From: Halobacillus ihumii
Lineage (GTDB): Bacteria > Bacillota > Bacilli > Bacillales > Halobacillaceae
DNA: 64,000 nt
Assembly: GCF_902726645.1 (NCBI RefSeq)
Contig: NZ_CACVAO010000001.1
Coordinates: 1,054,001-1,118,000, forward strand
Reading direction: 5' to 3'
Part shown: in pieces, positions 44,341 to 51,874 of the stretch
How the letters are laid out: each line of letters starts with the position of its first letter
Position numbering within the stretch: the stretch's first letter is position 1
Translations under genes and position numbers: made by a program
Notes under the pieces: generated by a model
Seen by the model: the letters and a program-made list of their open reading frames with translations, nothing else
Told to the model about the DNA's origin: nothing
Database searches by the model: none

Positions 44341-45654
44341 ATGAAGCTGGAGCTTTTACAAAAACAGAAAATGATTATGACACCTCATTTAAATCAAGCC
44401 ATTACGATGCTTCAATATAACACGGTGGAAATGGAACAGTTCATTCAGGAAGAATCGCTGGAAAATCCGATGATCGAACTGGAAGAGCCCAAACGGGAAG
44501 TTTCTTTTTCAGAAGATATCCCCATGTCGGCTTACCGTGCAAAACCGGCATCCCATATGGAGGCAGATCAACTGGACACGTTAAGCAGGGAAGAAAAAAC
44601 CTTAACGGACCATTTAAATGAACAGACATGCTTCCTCCATCTGCAGGAAAAAGAACGTATGATTATAAATTATCTGATTCTCAGCCTTGACGATAACGGT
44701 TATTTAACGGTCAGCCCTGCTGAGACGGCCCGTTTACTCCGGGTATCAAAAATGGACGTAGATCGCGGAATCAGCATGCTGCAGCAGCTTGAACCAGCCG
44801 GTGTCGGTGCAAGAAATCTGCAGGAATGCCTGCTCTTACAATTACGAGCCCATCGTCCGGATAACCAGGCAGCTGAAAGAGTCATCGCAGAATACCTTGA
44901 CAGTTTAGCTCAACATAAGTGGAATGAGATCGCCAGCCGGCTTGCTATCTCATTGGAACAAGTAAAATCCATAGCCCAGCTCATTCAAAGTCTTGATCCA
45001 AAGCCTGGCGCTGCTTTGTCGCCAGCCTCAACCAAATATCTTGTACCCGATATTATCCTGGAAAATGAAGAGGGCAATTATAAAATCTCGCTAAATGATC
45101 GATTTCTCCCGACGATTCAAATGAATAAACAATACTCCGGTTACTTAGGGCAGAATAACGACGCGTCCGCTTATCTGTCGAAACATTACCAGCGATACGT
45201 ATGGCTTTTAAAAAGCATTGAGCAGCGCCGCACTACCATTATCAACGTAACGAAAGTGATCATCGCGAAACAGATGGAGTTCCTGGGATCTGGAGATATA
45301 GGAATGCTTCAGCCTATGACGATGAAAGACGTGGCAGAAGAAGTCGATGTTCATGAATCAACCGTGAGTCGAGCCACAAAGAATAAAGTGATTCAAACAC
45401 CCAGAGGAACCTATGAGCTTCGCCTGTTTTTCACTTCTAAACTGGGGGGAAACGAAGATGGTACTTCGTCGGCCAAGGTGAAAACTTTGCTAAAACAACT
45501 CATTTCTAGTGAAAATAAAAAAAGACCGCTTTCGGATCAAAAAATCTCTTATCACTTTAAACAACAAGAAGGGGTCAAGGTATCAAGAAGAACCATTGCT
45601 AAATATCGAGAAGAGTTAAGGATTTTGCCGTCATCAAAACGTAAAGAAATCTAG
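44341..45654 (+). CDS. rpoN: RNA polymerase sigma-54 factor (RpoN/SigL)
   Basis: The 437-residue protein starts MKLELLQKQKMIMTPHLNQAITMLQYN, the glutamine/leucine-rich region I contacted by activators, followed by an acidic linker. The core-binding region runs through LEPAGVGARNLQECLLLQL, and the DNA-binding part has MTMKDVAEEVDVHESTVSRATKNK (HTH). The C-terminal RpoN box reads SRRTIAKYREEL, a conservative variant of the usual ARRTVAKYREEL. It is intact. The position is unusual: it lies beside an activator and a sigma-54 target operon. GGGGTGAAAAA precedes the ATG. Confidence 0.96.
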   Translation: MKLELLQKQKMIMTPHLNQAITMLQYNTVEMEQFIQEESLENPMIELEEPKREVSFSEDIPMSAYRAKPASHMEADQLDTLSREEKTLTDHLNEQTCFLHLQEKERMIINYLILSLDDNGYLTVSPAETARLLRVSKMDVDRGISMLQQLEPAGVGARNLQECLLLQLRAHRPDNQAAERVIAEYLDSLAQHKWNEIASRLAISLEQVKSIAQLIQSLDPKPGAALSPASTKYLVPDIILENEEGNYKISLNDRFLPTIQMNKQYSGYLGQNNDASAYLSKHYQRYVWLLKSIEQRRTTIINVTKVIIAKQMEFLGSGDIGMLQPMTMKDVAEEVDVHESTVSRATKNKVIQTPRGTYELRLFFTSKLGGNEDGTSSAKVKTLLKQLISSENKKRPLSDQKISYHFKQQEGVKVSRRTIAKYREELRILPSSKRKEI

Positions 45655-45662
45655 TGGAAATT

Positions 45663-45695
45663 GTCCTGATCGAAGTAATTTGGCCAGGACTTTTT
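45663..45695 (+). terminator. Terminator after rpoN
   Basis: GTCCTG (45663-45668) pairs with CAGGAC (45685-45690), followed by TTTTT, nine bases after the rpoN stop. Confidence 0.6.
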
Positions 45696-45696
45696 C

Positions 45697-45910
45697 ATTT
45701 AGGCCGTTACGGGAAGAGGACTCGGGGCGTTTCCGTTCTTCTCGCAAACACAAGAGCTCCGGAAAATTGCGAGACTCCTGCGGGATGAACATGACAGGTG
45801 AGACACCGGAGGACAGATTCCTAGGAGGCTCAGCGTTAAAAGGATGTTCGGCTAAACCGGATAGCGGAAGCTCGACTAAGAACGGCACGTCCTGTGCCAA
45901 CGTCGAACTA
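45697..45910. repeat. Dispersed structured repeat, diverged copy 3
   Basis: The segment shares the order ACTCCTGCGGGA, AGGTGAGAC, AGGAGGCTCA and GCGGAAGCTCG with the repeats at 21.7 and 53.8 kb, but the sequence between is different and the outer ends do not match. An inverted repeat CTCGCAA/TTGCGAG lies at 45741-45747 and 45767-45773. It fills the gap between two convergent genes. A separate CCCCACA-TCC-TGTGGGG hairpin (45911-45927) abuts the LuxR-type gene. Confidence 0.55.
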
Positions 45911-45929
45911 CCCCACATCCTGTGGGGCA

Positions 45930-46604
45930 TTAGTGAATCAATCCTAACCGAATGGACTCAGCGATTCCCTGTCCACGATGTTTTACTTTCAATTTCTTCA
46001 AGGCTGAACCTACGTAATCCCTTACCGTTAAAGGACTAATTCCCAGCAGCTCTGCTATTTCTTTCATCGAATAACCGTAAGCGATTTGCTGCATTACCTC
46101 TGTCTCACGTTTACTGAGGGCGACTGCAGAAGGATGAGGCTCGTATAGGAGCTGCCCCAGACATTTGCCGTATTGCTCAAGGAGTGTCAATATATCCTTT
46201 TCCAGAGGATCAGGTCCTGTGTATCTGTCTAGAAAAATCGTACCGACGACGGTAGAACAATGCATAACGGGAACGATAATTAACGACGACAGGTTGAAAC
46301 GATTTACATACTTGTCCGGAAAACCCGCATGGCTGACGAGTGCAGCTCTTTTAGTGTGAACGACCGAATGTACAGCTGGAATCTTGCGGACATCTTCCCG
46401 AATATCACCTGGGGTATAGGTGCCGGAATCATCCATTCTGATCATGCTTTCACCTATGAAGGTCAGCGGTGAGTAAGCAAACAAAGATACACGTAAAAAA
46501 GGAAACAACTCAATAAAACCTCGAACAGCTGTCTGCATCTTTTGATCGTGTGATTCTCGAGGATTGATTTCCTTGATATAGTTGGCAATCATTTCAGCGT
46601 TCAT
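45930..46604 (-). CDS. GAF-like sensor with LuxR-type HTH
   Basis: This is a 224-residue regulator. The N-terminal 145 residues look like a GAF-type ligand domain (LFPFLRVSLFAYSPLTFIGES...LSSLIIVPVMHCSTVVGTIFLD). The C-terminus is a LuxR helix-turn-helix, LSKRETEVMQQIAYGYSMKEIAELLGISPLTVRDYVGSALKKL. No receiver domain is present, so it senses a ligand or redox state directly. It is divergent from the R2lox-alcohol dehydrogenase pair and probably regulates it and itself. The ligand is unknown. GGGGGAGAATGG precedes the ATG. Confidence 0.88.
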   Translation of the reverse strand: MNAEMIANYIKEINPRESHDQKMQTAVRGFIELFPFLRVSLFAYSPLTFIGESMIRMDDSGTYTPGDIREDVRKIPAVHSVVHTKRAALVSHAGFPDKYVNRFNLSSLIIVPVMHCSTVVGTIFLDRYTGPDPLEKDILTLLEQYGKCLGQLLYEPHPSAVALSKRETEVMQQIAYGYSMKEIAELLGISPLTVRDYVGSALKKLKVKHRGQGIAESIRLGLIH

Positions 46605-46662
46605 CCATTCTCCCCCTACATTTTCAGGAATGTAAACGAGCTGAGGCTTGTATTATGATAAT

Positions 46663-46704
46663 TGTAAGTGCTTACATTTTACCAGTAATGTTCAGTAAAT
46701 TCAA
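46663..46704. promoter_or_regulatory. Promoter and palindrome between the LuxR-type and R2lox genes
   Basis: For the minus-strand regulator, TTGAAT (46699-46704) and TAAAAT (46676-46681) are 17 bases apart. The palindrome TGTAAG-TG-CTTACA (46663-46676) begins at the -10 box and covers the start of transcription, which suggests a shared operator. The promoter for R2lox on the plus strand is not clear. Confidence 0.6.
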
Positions 46705-46723
46705 AATTATGTAAAGGGGCTGG

Positions 46724-47602
46724 ATGATGAGAAAACAAATGCTGACGACAAGTCCGCGCGGGATTCAGGAGGACTCCTTTCCGTTTCGGTTGTATCAAAA
46801 GGCAAAGCGATTAGGAGTGTGGGACCCTCGCGATATCGATTTTAGCCAGGATAAAGAAGATTGGCAGACATTAACCAAACCGCAGCAACAATCTGTACTA
46901 AGATTGATCTCTCAATTCCAGTCGGGTGAGGAAGCTGTTACTTTGGATCTGCTGCCCGAGATGATGCTGATCGCTAAACAAGGCCGCATTGAAGAGGAAA
47001 TGTACTTAACCACTTTCTTATTTGAGGAGGCCAAGCATACCGAGTTTTTCCGGATCGTATTGAACGTAATCGATGAACGAGACGACCTTTCTCATTTTCA
47101 CACGGACACATATAAACAGATTTTTTATGAGATTTTACCCGAAGCTATGAATCGGCTTCGTACGGATGAATCACCTGAAGCACTTGCTGAGGCTGCTGTT
47201 GTGTTTGTGTACAACATGTTTGTCGAAGGGGTGTTGGCAGAGACAGGATATTGGTCTTTCTATCGAATGCTTGATTCATTCGGGAAAATGCCTGGACTTA
47301 TGAAAGGGATCGAATATTTAAAGCGAGATGAATCGAGACATATTGCTTATGGAACCTTTTTGCTGCAGCGACTTGTATGTGAACACCCACACTTATTTGA
47401 TCATATCACACAGAAATTGAATGAACTTGCTCCGTTGTCCTTGCAATTAAATCAGGAAGGAGCGGAACAATCCGCCTATGACACGCCGCTTGAGGAAACC
47501 GTTCAGTTTTCCCAGAATCAGTTATCCCTTCGTCTTGAAAAAATAGCCCGTGCAAGAGGAAAAACCATTGAGGAGCTATATAAGACGAAGGAAAATGTGT
47601 AA
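46724..47602 (+). CDS. R2-like ligand-binding oxidase (R2lox)
   Basis: This 292-residue ferritin-like protein is related to ribonucleotide reductase R2 but belongs to the R2lox group, which assembles a Mn/Fe cofactor, binds a long-chain fatty-acid-like ligand and forms a Tyr-Val cross-link. Metal ligands are all present: Glu69 (SGEEAVTLD), Glu102 and His105 (FEEAKHTEFF), Glu168 (FVEGVLAETGY), Glu203 and His206 (RDESRHIAYG). Val72 and Tyr163 are at the cross-link positions. There is no R1 partner here, which supports R2lox over ribonucleotide reductase. An alcohol dehydrogenase gene follows after 34 bases. Its reaction in cells is not established for the family. Confidence 0.92.
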   Translation: MMRKQMLTTSPRGIQEDSFPFRLYQKAKRLGVWDPRDIDFSQDKEDWQTLTKPQQQSVLRLISQFQSGEEAVTLDLLPEMMLIAKQGRIEEEMYLTTFLFEEAKHTEFFRIVLNVIDERDDLSHFHTDTYKQIFYEILPEAMNRLRTDESPEALAEAAVVFVYNMFVEGVLAETGYWSFYRMLDSFGKMPGLMKGIEYLKRDESRHIAYGTFLLQRLVCEHPHLFDHITQKLNELAPLSLQLNQEGAEQSAYDTPLEETVQFSQNQLSLRLEKIARARGKTIEELYKTKENV

Positions 47603-47636
47603 AGGGTTAATCAAATAAACTAAAGCAGGTGATGAA

Positions 47637-48839
47637 ATGGTAACATCAAACTTCGAATTTTCTGTCCGAACCGTTGTACACAATGGTCCGGGTTCCCGGT
47701 CAAAACTTCCTGACTTGATCAAAGGTTTAGGTGGGAAAAAAGTTATTCTATTTACCGACCAAGGCTTAACCAAGGCGGGAGTAACAGAAAAAGTTACAAA
47801 GTTGATTGAACAAGAGTCTGGAAATATTGAACTCGCAGGAGTTTTTGATGAAATTGTTCAGGATGCTAAAACAACTGTGATTAATAAAGGCGTACAGTTT
47901 TTCAAAGAAAACGATGGTGATGTTTTAGTAGCACTTGGAGGAGGGAGTGTGCTGGACACCGTCAAAGCAGTAAAATTCATGCTTCATCGTCAGTTTTCGG
48001 ACATCCATGACGCCCTTACTGGAAATACATTCGAAGCCTGGCCTCAGGCTCAGCCGATTCCCATACCTCATGTAGCCATTCCAACTACAGCCGGCACGGG
48101 AGCTGAGGTCTCGCCTATTTCTGTCGTCTTTAACGAAAAGACAGATTTGAAAATAAGTATCATTAACCCGTTTATTAATGCAGATTTAGCTCTCCTTGAC
48201 CCGGAACTAACCGTTGGATTGCCGGCTGCCATTACAGCATTCACTGGATTCGATGCCTTAACGCATGCTATTGAAGCCTATTTCTCTCCACAAGCCAACC
48301 CGATGACTGACGCTTATGCTTTACAATCGACAAGGATGATTAAAGACAACATCGCCATCGCAGTGTCTGAAGGAAATGATCTTGAAGCCAGAGGCAACAT
48401 GCTGACAGCCAGCTGCATGGCTATCTCAGCGTTTAGTCTCTCCCTTAATGCGATACCGGTTCACAACCTCGCACATGCCTTAGGTGCAAGATATGGAATT
48501 CCTCATGGCCTTGCTAATGCTGTCCTGCTCCCAAGTGTTATGGAAAATCTAGCTCCTATGTATCTGCCAAGAGTCCGAGATTTTGCAGAGATTCTTCAAC
48601 TTGAAAATATCTCTGAATCTCCTAAACAATGCTTAGAACAAGTCACTACGTATATTCGTGACCTTAGAAACCATATCGGGCTTGCCAGCACGTTTGAAGG
48701 CGTAAACATAGACTTGAAGGATATGGAGGCAATCGTTACAGCTGTCCAGTTAGATCCCGCTGGAATCGCCTTCCGCATCCCGGAGGATAGTATTAGGGAG
48801 ATTGTGAAAGAAGTAGCGGGGTCGGGGGTGAAGTCGTAG
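47637..48839 (+). CDS. Iron-containing alcohol dehydrogenase
   Basis: The 400-residue group III dehydrogenase interconverts an alcohol and an aldehyde with NAD(P)H. The nucleotide-binding motif is VLVALGGGSVLDTVKAVKF (near residue 100-118), and metal ligands are in TGFDALTHAIEAYFS and HNLAHALGARYGIPHGLANAV, which supply the conserved histidines. It is probably cotranscribed with R2lox. The neighbourhood (R2lox, acyl-CoA genes) suggests long-chain or branched alcohol/aldehyde substrates, but this is inference. AGGTGATGAA precedes the ATG. Confidence 0.94.
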   Translation: MVTSNFEFSVRTVVHNGPGSRSKLPDLIKGLGGKKVILFTDQGLTKAGVTEKVTKLIEQESGNIELAGVFDEIVQDAKTTVINKGVQFFKENDGDVLVALGGGSVLDTVKAVKFMLHRQFSDIHDALTGNTFEAWPQAQPIPIPHVAIPTTAGTGAEVSPISVVFNEKTDLKISIINPFINADLALLDPELTVGLPAAITAFTGFDALTHAIEAYFSPQANPMTDAYALQSTRMIKDNIAIAVSEGNDLEARGNMLTASCMAISAFSLSLNAIPVHNLAHALGARYGIPHGLANAVLLPSVMENLAPMYLPRVRDFAEILQLENISESPKQCLEQVTTYIRDLRNHIGLASTFEGVNIDLKDMEAIVTAVQLDPAGIAFRIPEDSIREIVKEVAGSGVKS

Positions 48840-48861
48840 CTGCTGTTTATAATGTTAGCAT

Positions 48862-48907
48862 AAAAAAGGCTCAAATCTCATGACTTGGGGATTTGAGCCT
48901 TTTCTAT
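48862..48907 (+). terminator. Terminator after the alcohol dehydrogenase gene
   Basis: AAAAGGCTCAAATC pairs with GATTTGAGCCTTTT, giving a long stem that ends in a T run on the plus strand. Confidence 0.9.
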
Positions 48908-48941
48908 TTTTATTAGCTGAGGTGGAGAATTTACATGGGGA

Positions 48942-49088
48942 GAACCTTAGCGAGTTAGGTCCGAATCCGTTGGTTTTTGGGACGAACCTTAATTTGTTAG
49001 GGGAGAATCTTCTTGGACCCGGGCCGAATCATTTATGTTGTGGGGAGAATCGACTGGATCAATAGCCGAATCCATCGACCATTATAAT
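48942..49088. repeat. 21-bp tandem repeat, seven units (array B)
   Basis: GAA(C/T)C begins units at 48942, 48963, 48984, 49005, 49026, 49047 and 49068, an exact 21-base period; units alternate endings near GGTCC/GGGCC and GGGGA. An open frame through it (48880-49065, plus) would encode heptads such as GENLSEL, GPNPLVF, GTNLNLL. It lies between two strong terminators, so it is probably not part of either gene's coding region. Array A at 30.4 kb shares the period and the CCG-AAT anchor. Confidence 0.85.
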
Positions 49089-49090
49089 CA

Positions 49091-49137
49091 AAAAGCCAAC
49101 CGATGCCTGATTGAAGCATAGGCATCGGTTGGCTTTT
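49091..49137 (-). terminator. Terminator of the liv-type operon
   Basis: AAAAGCCAACCGATGCCT (49091-49108) pairs perfectly with its complement at 49120-49137 (18 bp). On the minus strand it begins nine bases after the livK stop. Confidence 0.92.
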
Positions 49138-49145
49138 CTTACATT

Positions 49146-50360
49146 CTACTGTTCCATTTCAATCGGTACAATTTCACCATCTTCTACAGCGGCCACTCTT
49201 GAATCAGTAATAAATCCGCCATCTTCCCCAATTCCCTCAATGGTGTACACTTGCTTCTCTTTTGGTATTTGTTTAATCCCTTCTTCCATATGCTCACGAA
49301 TCGCTTTGGCATCCTCTACAGTGCCAGCCGCTTTCATCGCTTCCATAAAAATGTACGTTGCCAGGTAATGGAACCCTGCTTCAGATCCAGGGGTTTCACC
49401 GAATTTTTCTTTATATTTCTCGACAAATTCCGGGGTACCCGGGTAATCAGCGTTGACGAGCGGCATAACTCCAATCGCTCCTTCAAACGTTTCGTACGTT
49501 CCGGTCACACTCTTCATTTCATCAAGTTTCGCCTGGTCCATAATGATAAAACCGCCATCAAAACCTAGTTTTCTAGCTTGTTCCGCCAGTTTAGCTGTTG
49601 GTTCAGATGGACCGCCGATAAATAATACATCTGGATTCCCTTTTAACGCGTTGGTCACCATCGTAAAGAAGTCCGTATCCTTGGAAAAGTCTACAGAAGA
49701 ATTGTACACGACTTCACCGCCATGTTCTTTCCAATAAGGCAGCAACGTTTCCGTCCAATCTTTTCCGTATTGCGAGGCTGTCGGCAAGGCAGCTAGCTTC
49801 TTGCCAAACCGTTCCATCGAATAGTTCGTGAACGGTTCCATATAACCATCATAGCGAGGAGGAATCCTTACAGTCAGGGAGTTCCCCGCCTCGGTAATGG
49901 CCGGTTCACTCGTGTAGGCTCCAATTATAAATTCCTCTCTTTCATTGAACACTTGCATCGCCTTCACCCCACCGCTGTGCGGAGTAAAAATAATAGGAGT
50001 TTGGCTTTCCTGAATTAAACGTTTCGCGTTGGCAGCCGTCTCGTTCGGTAAATATTTGTCATCAAGGGCCACCACGTTCATTTTATATGTCTGACCATTT
50101 ACCTCAAAGCCACCGTTGTTATTAATTTCTTCAGCAGCCATCTGCATCCCATTTAACGTCCGTTCACCATAGTAGGCTGCCGGGCCGCTTAACGGGCCGC
50201 TGTAGCCAATGTTGACGACTTTTTCTCCCTCTTCAGTCGATGGAGCTTCTGTATTCCCTTCACTACTCGCAGCATCGTTAGAAGGATTTTCGATACACCC
50301 TGCCAAAATAAACACAATCGCTAACAACATTAGAAACGCTAACAATCTGAGCTTTTGCAC
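49146..50360 (-). CDS. livK: Liv-type ABC substrate-binding lipoprotein
   Basis: This type I periplasmic-binding fold protein of 404 residues is lipid-anchored through Cys22 in the lipobox ILAGC. The mature part begins after an acidic Ser/Glu/Asn linker with VVNIGYSGPLSGPAAYYGERTLNGMQMA, typical of branched-chain amino acid or amide binding proteins. Members of this family also bind aromatic and aliphatic carboxylates. It is the last gene of the H-M-G-F-K operon; the start is GTG (50358-50360) with AGGGGGAAATCAAT upstream. Next to acyl-CoA catabolic genes, a carboxylic acid ligand is at least as likely as leucine. Confidence 0.92.
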   Translation of the reverse strand: MQKLRLLAFLMLLAIVFILAGCIENPSNDAASSEGNTEAPSTEEGEKVVNIGYSGPLSGPAAYYGERTLNGMQMAAEEINNNGGFEVNGQTYKMNVVALDDKYLPNETAANAKRLIQESQTPIIFTPHSGGVKAMQVFNEREEFIIGAYTSEPAITEAGNSLTVRIPPRYDGYMEPFTNYSMERFGKKLAALPTASQYGKDWTETLLPYWKEHGGEVVYNSSVDFSKDTDFFTMVTNALKGNPDVLFIGGPSEPTAKLAEQARKLGFDGGFIIMDQAKLDEMKSVTGTYETFEGAIGVMPLVNADYPGTPEFVEKYKEKFGETPGSEAGFHYLATYIFMEAMKAAGTVEDAKAIREHMEEGIKQIPKEKQVYTIEGIGEDGGFITDSRVAAVEDGEIVPIEMEQ

Positions 50361-50407
50361 ATTGATTTCCCCCTCAATAAGTGGTGTGAATGTCGAAAAA
50401 TCTATCG

Positions 50408-51115
50408 TCAGGCACCGATATATGCCTTTCGAACTTCATCATTTGTGAGTAACTCTTGGGATGTCCCTTGAACAACGATCGATCCACTCTCAAACACATA
50501 ACCTCGATCAGCAATTCGTAAAGCAGCGTTAGCATTTTGTTCAGCTAACAGAACCGTCGTACCCTCTTGATTGATCTTTTCAATTACATCAAACATTTGC
50601 TCCACAATCAGGGGAGCCAATCCAATTGAAGGCTCATCTAACAAAATGAGTTTCGGCATCGACATTAAAGATCGGCCGATCGCGAGCATCTGCTGCTGGC
50701 CTCCACTTAACGAGCCGGCAGCATTCTCCTTTTTTTCGTGCAAAATGGGAAATAATTCATACACATGCTGTAAGGATTTTTTGACTGCCTGTTTCTTTTT
50801 CCGGTGCACATATGCTCCCATGATCAAATTCTCATAAACTGTCATTCTCGGGAAAAGCTTTCGGTCTTCGGCACATTGGACGATGCCAGCCTGCACGATC
50901 CGTTCCGGAGATTTACCCCCTATCGCAGCTTCCTCAAATTCAATGCTTCCCGCGCTAGGCTTCTCAAGACCGCTGATCGCTTTAAATGTCGTGCTTTTTC
51001 CAGCCCCATTTGACCCTAGTAAAACGACCAATTCACCCTTCTCTACTTCTATATCCACCTCCTGGATGGCTTCGTAACTGCCATACTTGACAGAAAGTCC
51101 TGAGAGCTTAAGCAC
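50408..51115 (-). CDS. livF: Liv-type ABC transporter ATPase (LivF)
   Basis: This 235-residue ATPase has Walker A LGSNGAGKST, the Q-loop region QCAEDRKLFPRMTVYENL, signature SLSGGQQQML, and Walker B LILLDEPSIGL. The start is taken as GTG at 51113-51115 because AGGAGG lies eight bases upstream; the ATG at 51121 is directly after it. It overlaps livG by eight bases. It forms the ATPase pair with LivG. Confidence 0.93.
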   Translation of the reverse strand: MLKLSGLSVKYGSYEAIQEVDIEVEKGELVVLLGSNGAGKSTTFKAISGLEKPSAGSIEFEEAAIGGKSPERIVQAGIVQCAEDRKLFPRMTVYENLIMGAYVHRKKKQAVKKSLQHVYELFPILHEKKENAAGSLSGGQQQMLAIGRSLMSMPKLILLDEPSIGLAPLIVEQMFDVIEKINQEGTTVLLAEQNANAALRIADRGYVFESGSIVVQGTSQELLTNDEVRKAYIGA

Positions 51116-51872
51116 TCGCATCCCCTCCTAAATACGCTTCGATCACAGCCTGATTACTCATGATCTCTTCAGCCGTACCTTCTGCGATCTTTTCCCCATA
51201 ATTCAGCACCATAATGTGATCGGCCAGTTTCATAATCATTTTCATCTTGTGTTCGATCAAACATACCGTGATGCCCTGCGCTGCCATCTTGTTCATCAAT
51301 TCGGCAAGCCCCTCTGTTTCCTCGGGATTAATCCCGGCTGCCGGTTCATCAAGAAATATAACTTCCGGGTCAGTTGCGAGGGCAAGGGCAAAAGCTACCC
51401 GCTTTTTTTCCTCCTGAGTAATGCTGCCGGCCAGTTGATCGGCAACCGGAGTTAAACCTACAAACTCAAGTACCTCCATGGCCTTTTCGCGGCACTTCTG
51501 TTCTTCCCGTCTAAAACGCTTCGTCCGTAAAATCGCATCGAACAAAGTTGAGTTTGTTCGTAAACGATGACCTACAATTACGTTATCAAGCACCGTTGAC
51601 TGTTCAAATAAATGAGTCGTTTGAAATGTTCGAGCAATCCCAAGCTCAGCAATTTTATTGGGCGGGAGTTTCGTAATATCTTTATTCTTATAGAAAACCT
51701 GTCCCAAACTAGGCGGGTGTGTTCCGCTAATCAAATTAAAAAAAGTGGACTTCCCTGCCCCGTTCGGACCTATGATCGCATTAATTTTCCCTTGTTCAAT
51801 TGTAAAATCAACCTGATTTACGGCGACTAACCCGCCAAATTGCTTTGTTAATTGTTTTGTTTCCAGGAACAA
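51108..51872 (-). CDS. livG: Liv-type ABC transporter ATPase (LivG)
   Basis: The 254-residue ATPase has Walker A IGPNGAGKST, the LivG-type insert and signature LAGSITQEEKKRVAFALAL, and Walker B VIFLDEPAAGINPEET. The signature is TQEEKK in place of the canonical LSGGQ, as is common for LivG-like proteins but more divergent than usual. The start appears to be TTG (51870-51872), seven bases after AGGAGG. It follows livM by two bases. Confidence 0.9.
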   Translation of the reverse strand: MFLETKQLTKQFGGLVAVNQVDFTIEQGKINAIIGPNGAGKSTFFNLISGTHPPSLGQVFYKNKDITKLPPNKIAELGIARTFQTTHLFEQSTVLDNVIVGHRLRTNSTLFDAILRTKRFRREEQKCREKAMEVLEFVGLTPVADQLAGSITQEEKKRVAFALALATDPEVIFLDEPAAGINPEETEGLAELMNKMAAQGITVCLIEHKMKMIMKLADHIMVLNYGEKIAEGTAEEIMSNQAVIEAYLGGDASA

Positions 51873-51874
51873 AA

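Noticed and set aside
46724..47602. Ribonucleotide reductase beta subunit
   Set aside because: There is no alpha subunit or NrdI gene nearby, and the Val72/Tyr163 pair with Glu69 marks the R2lox group.
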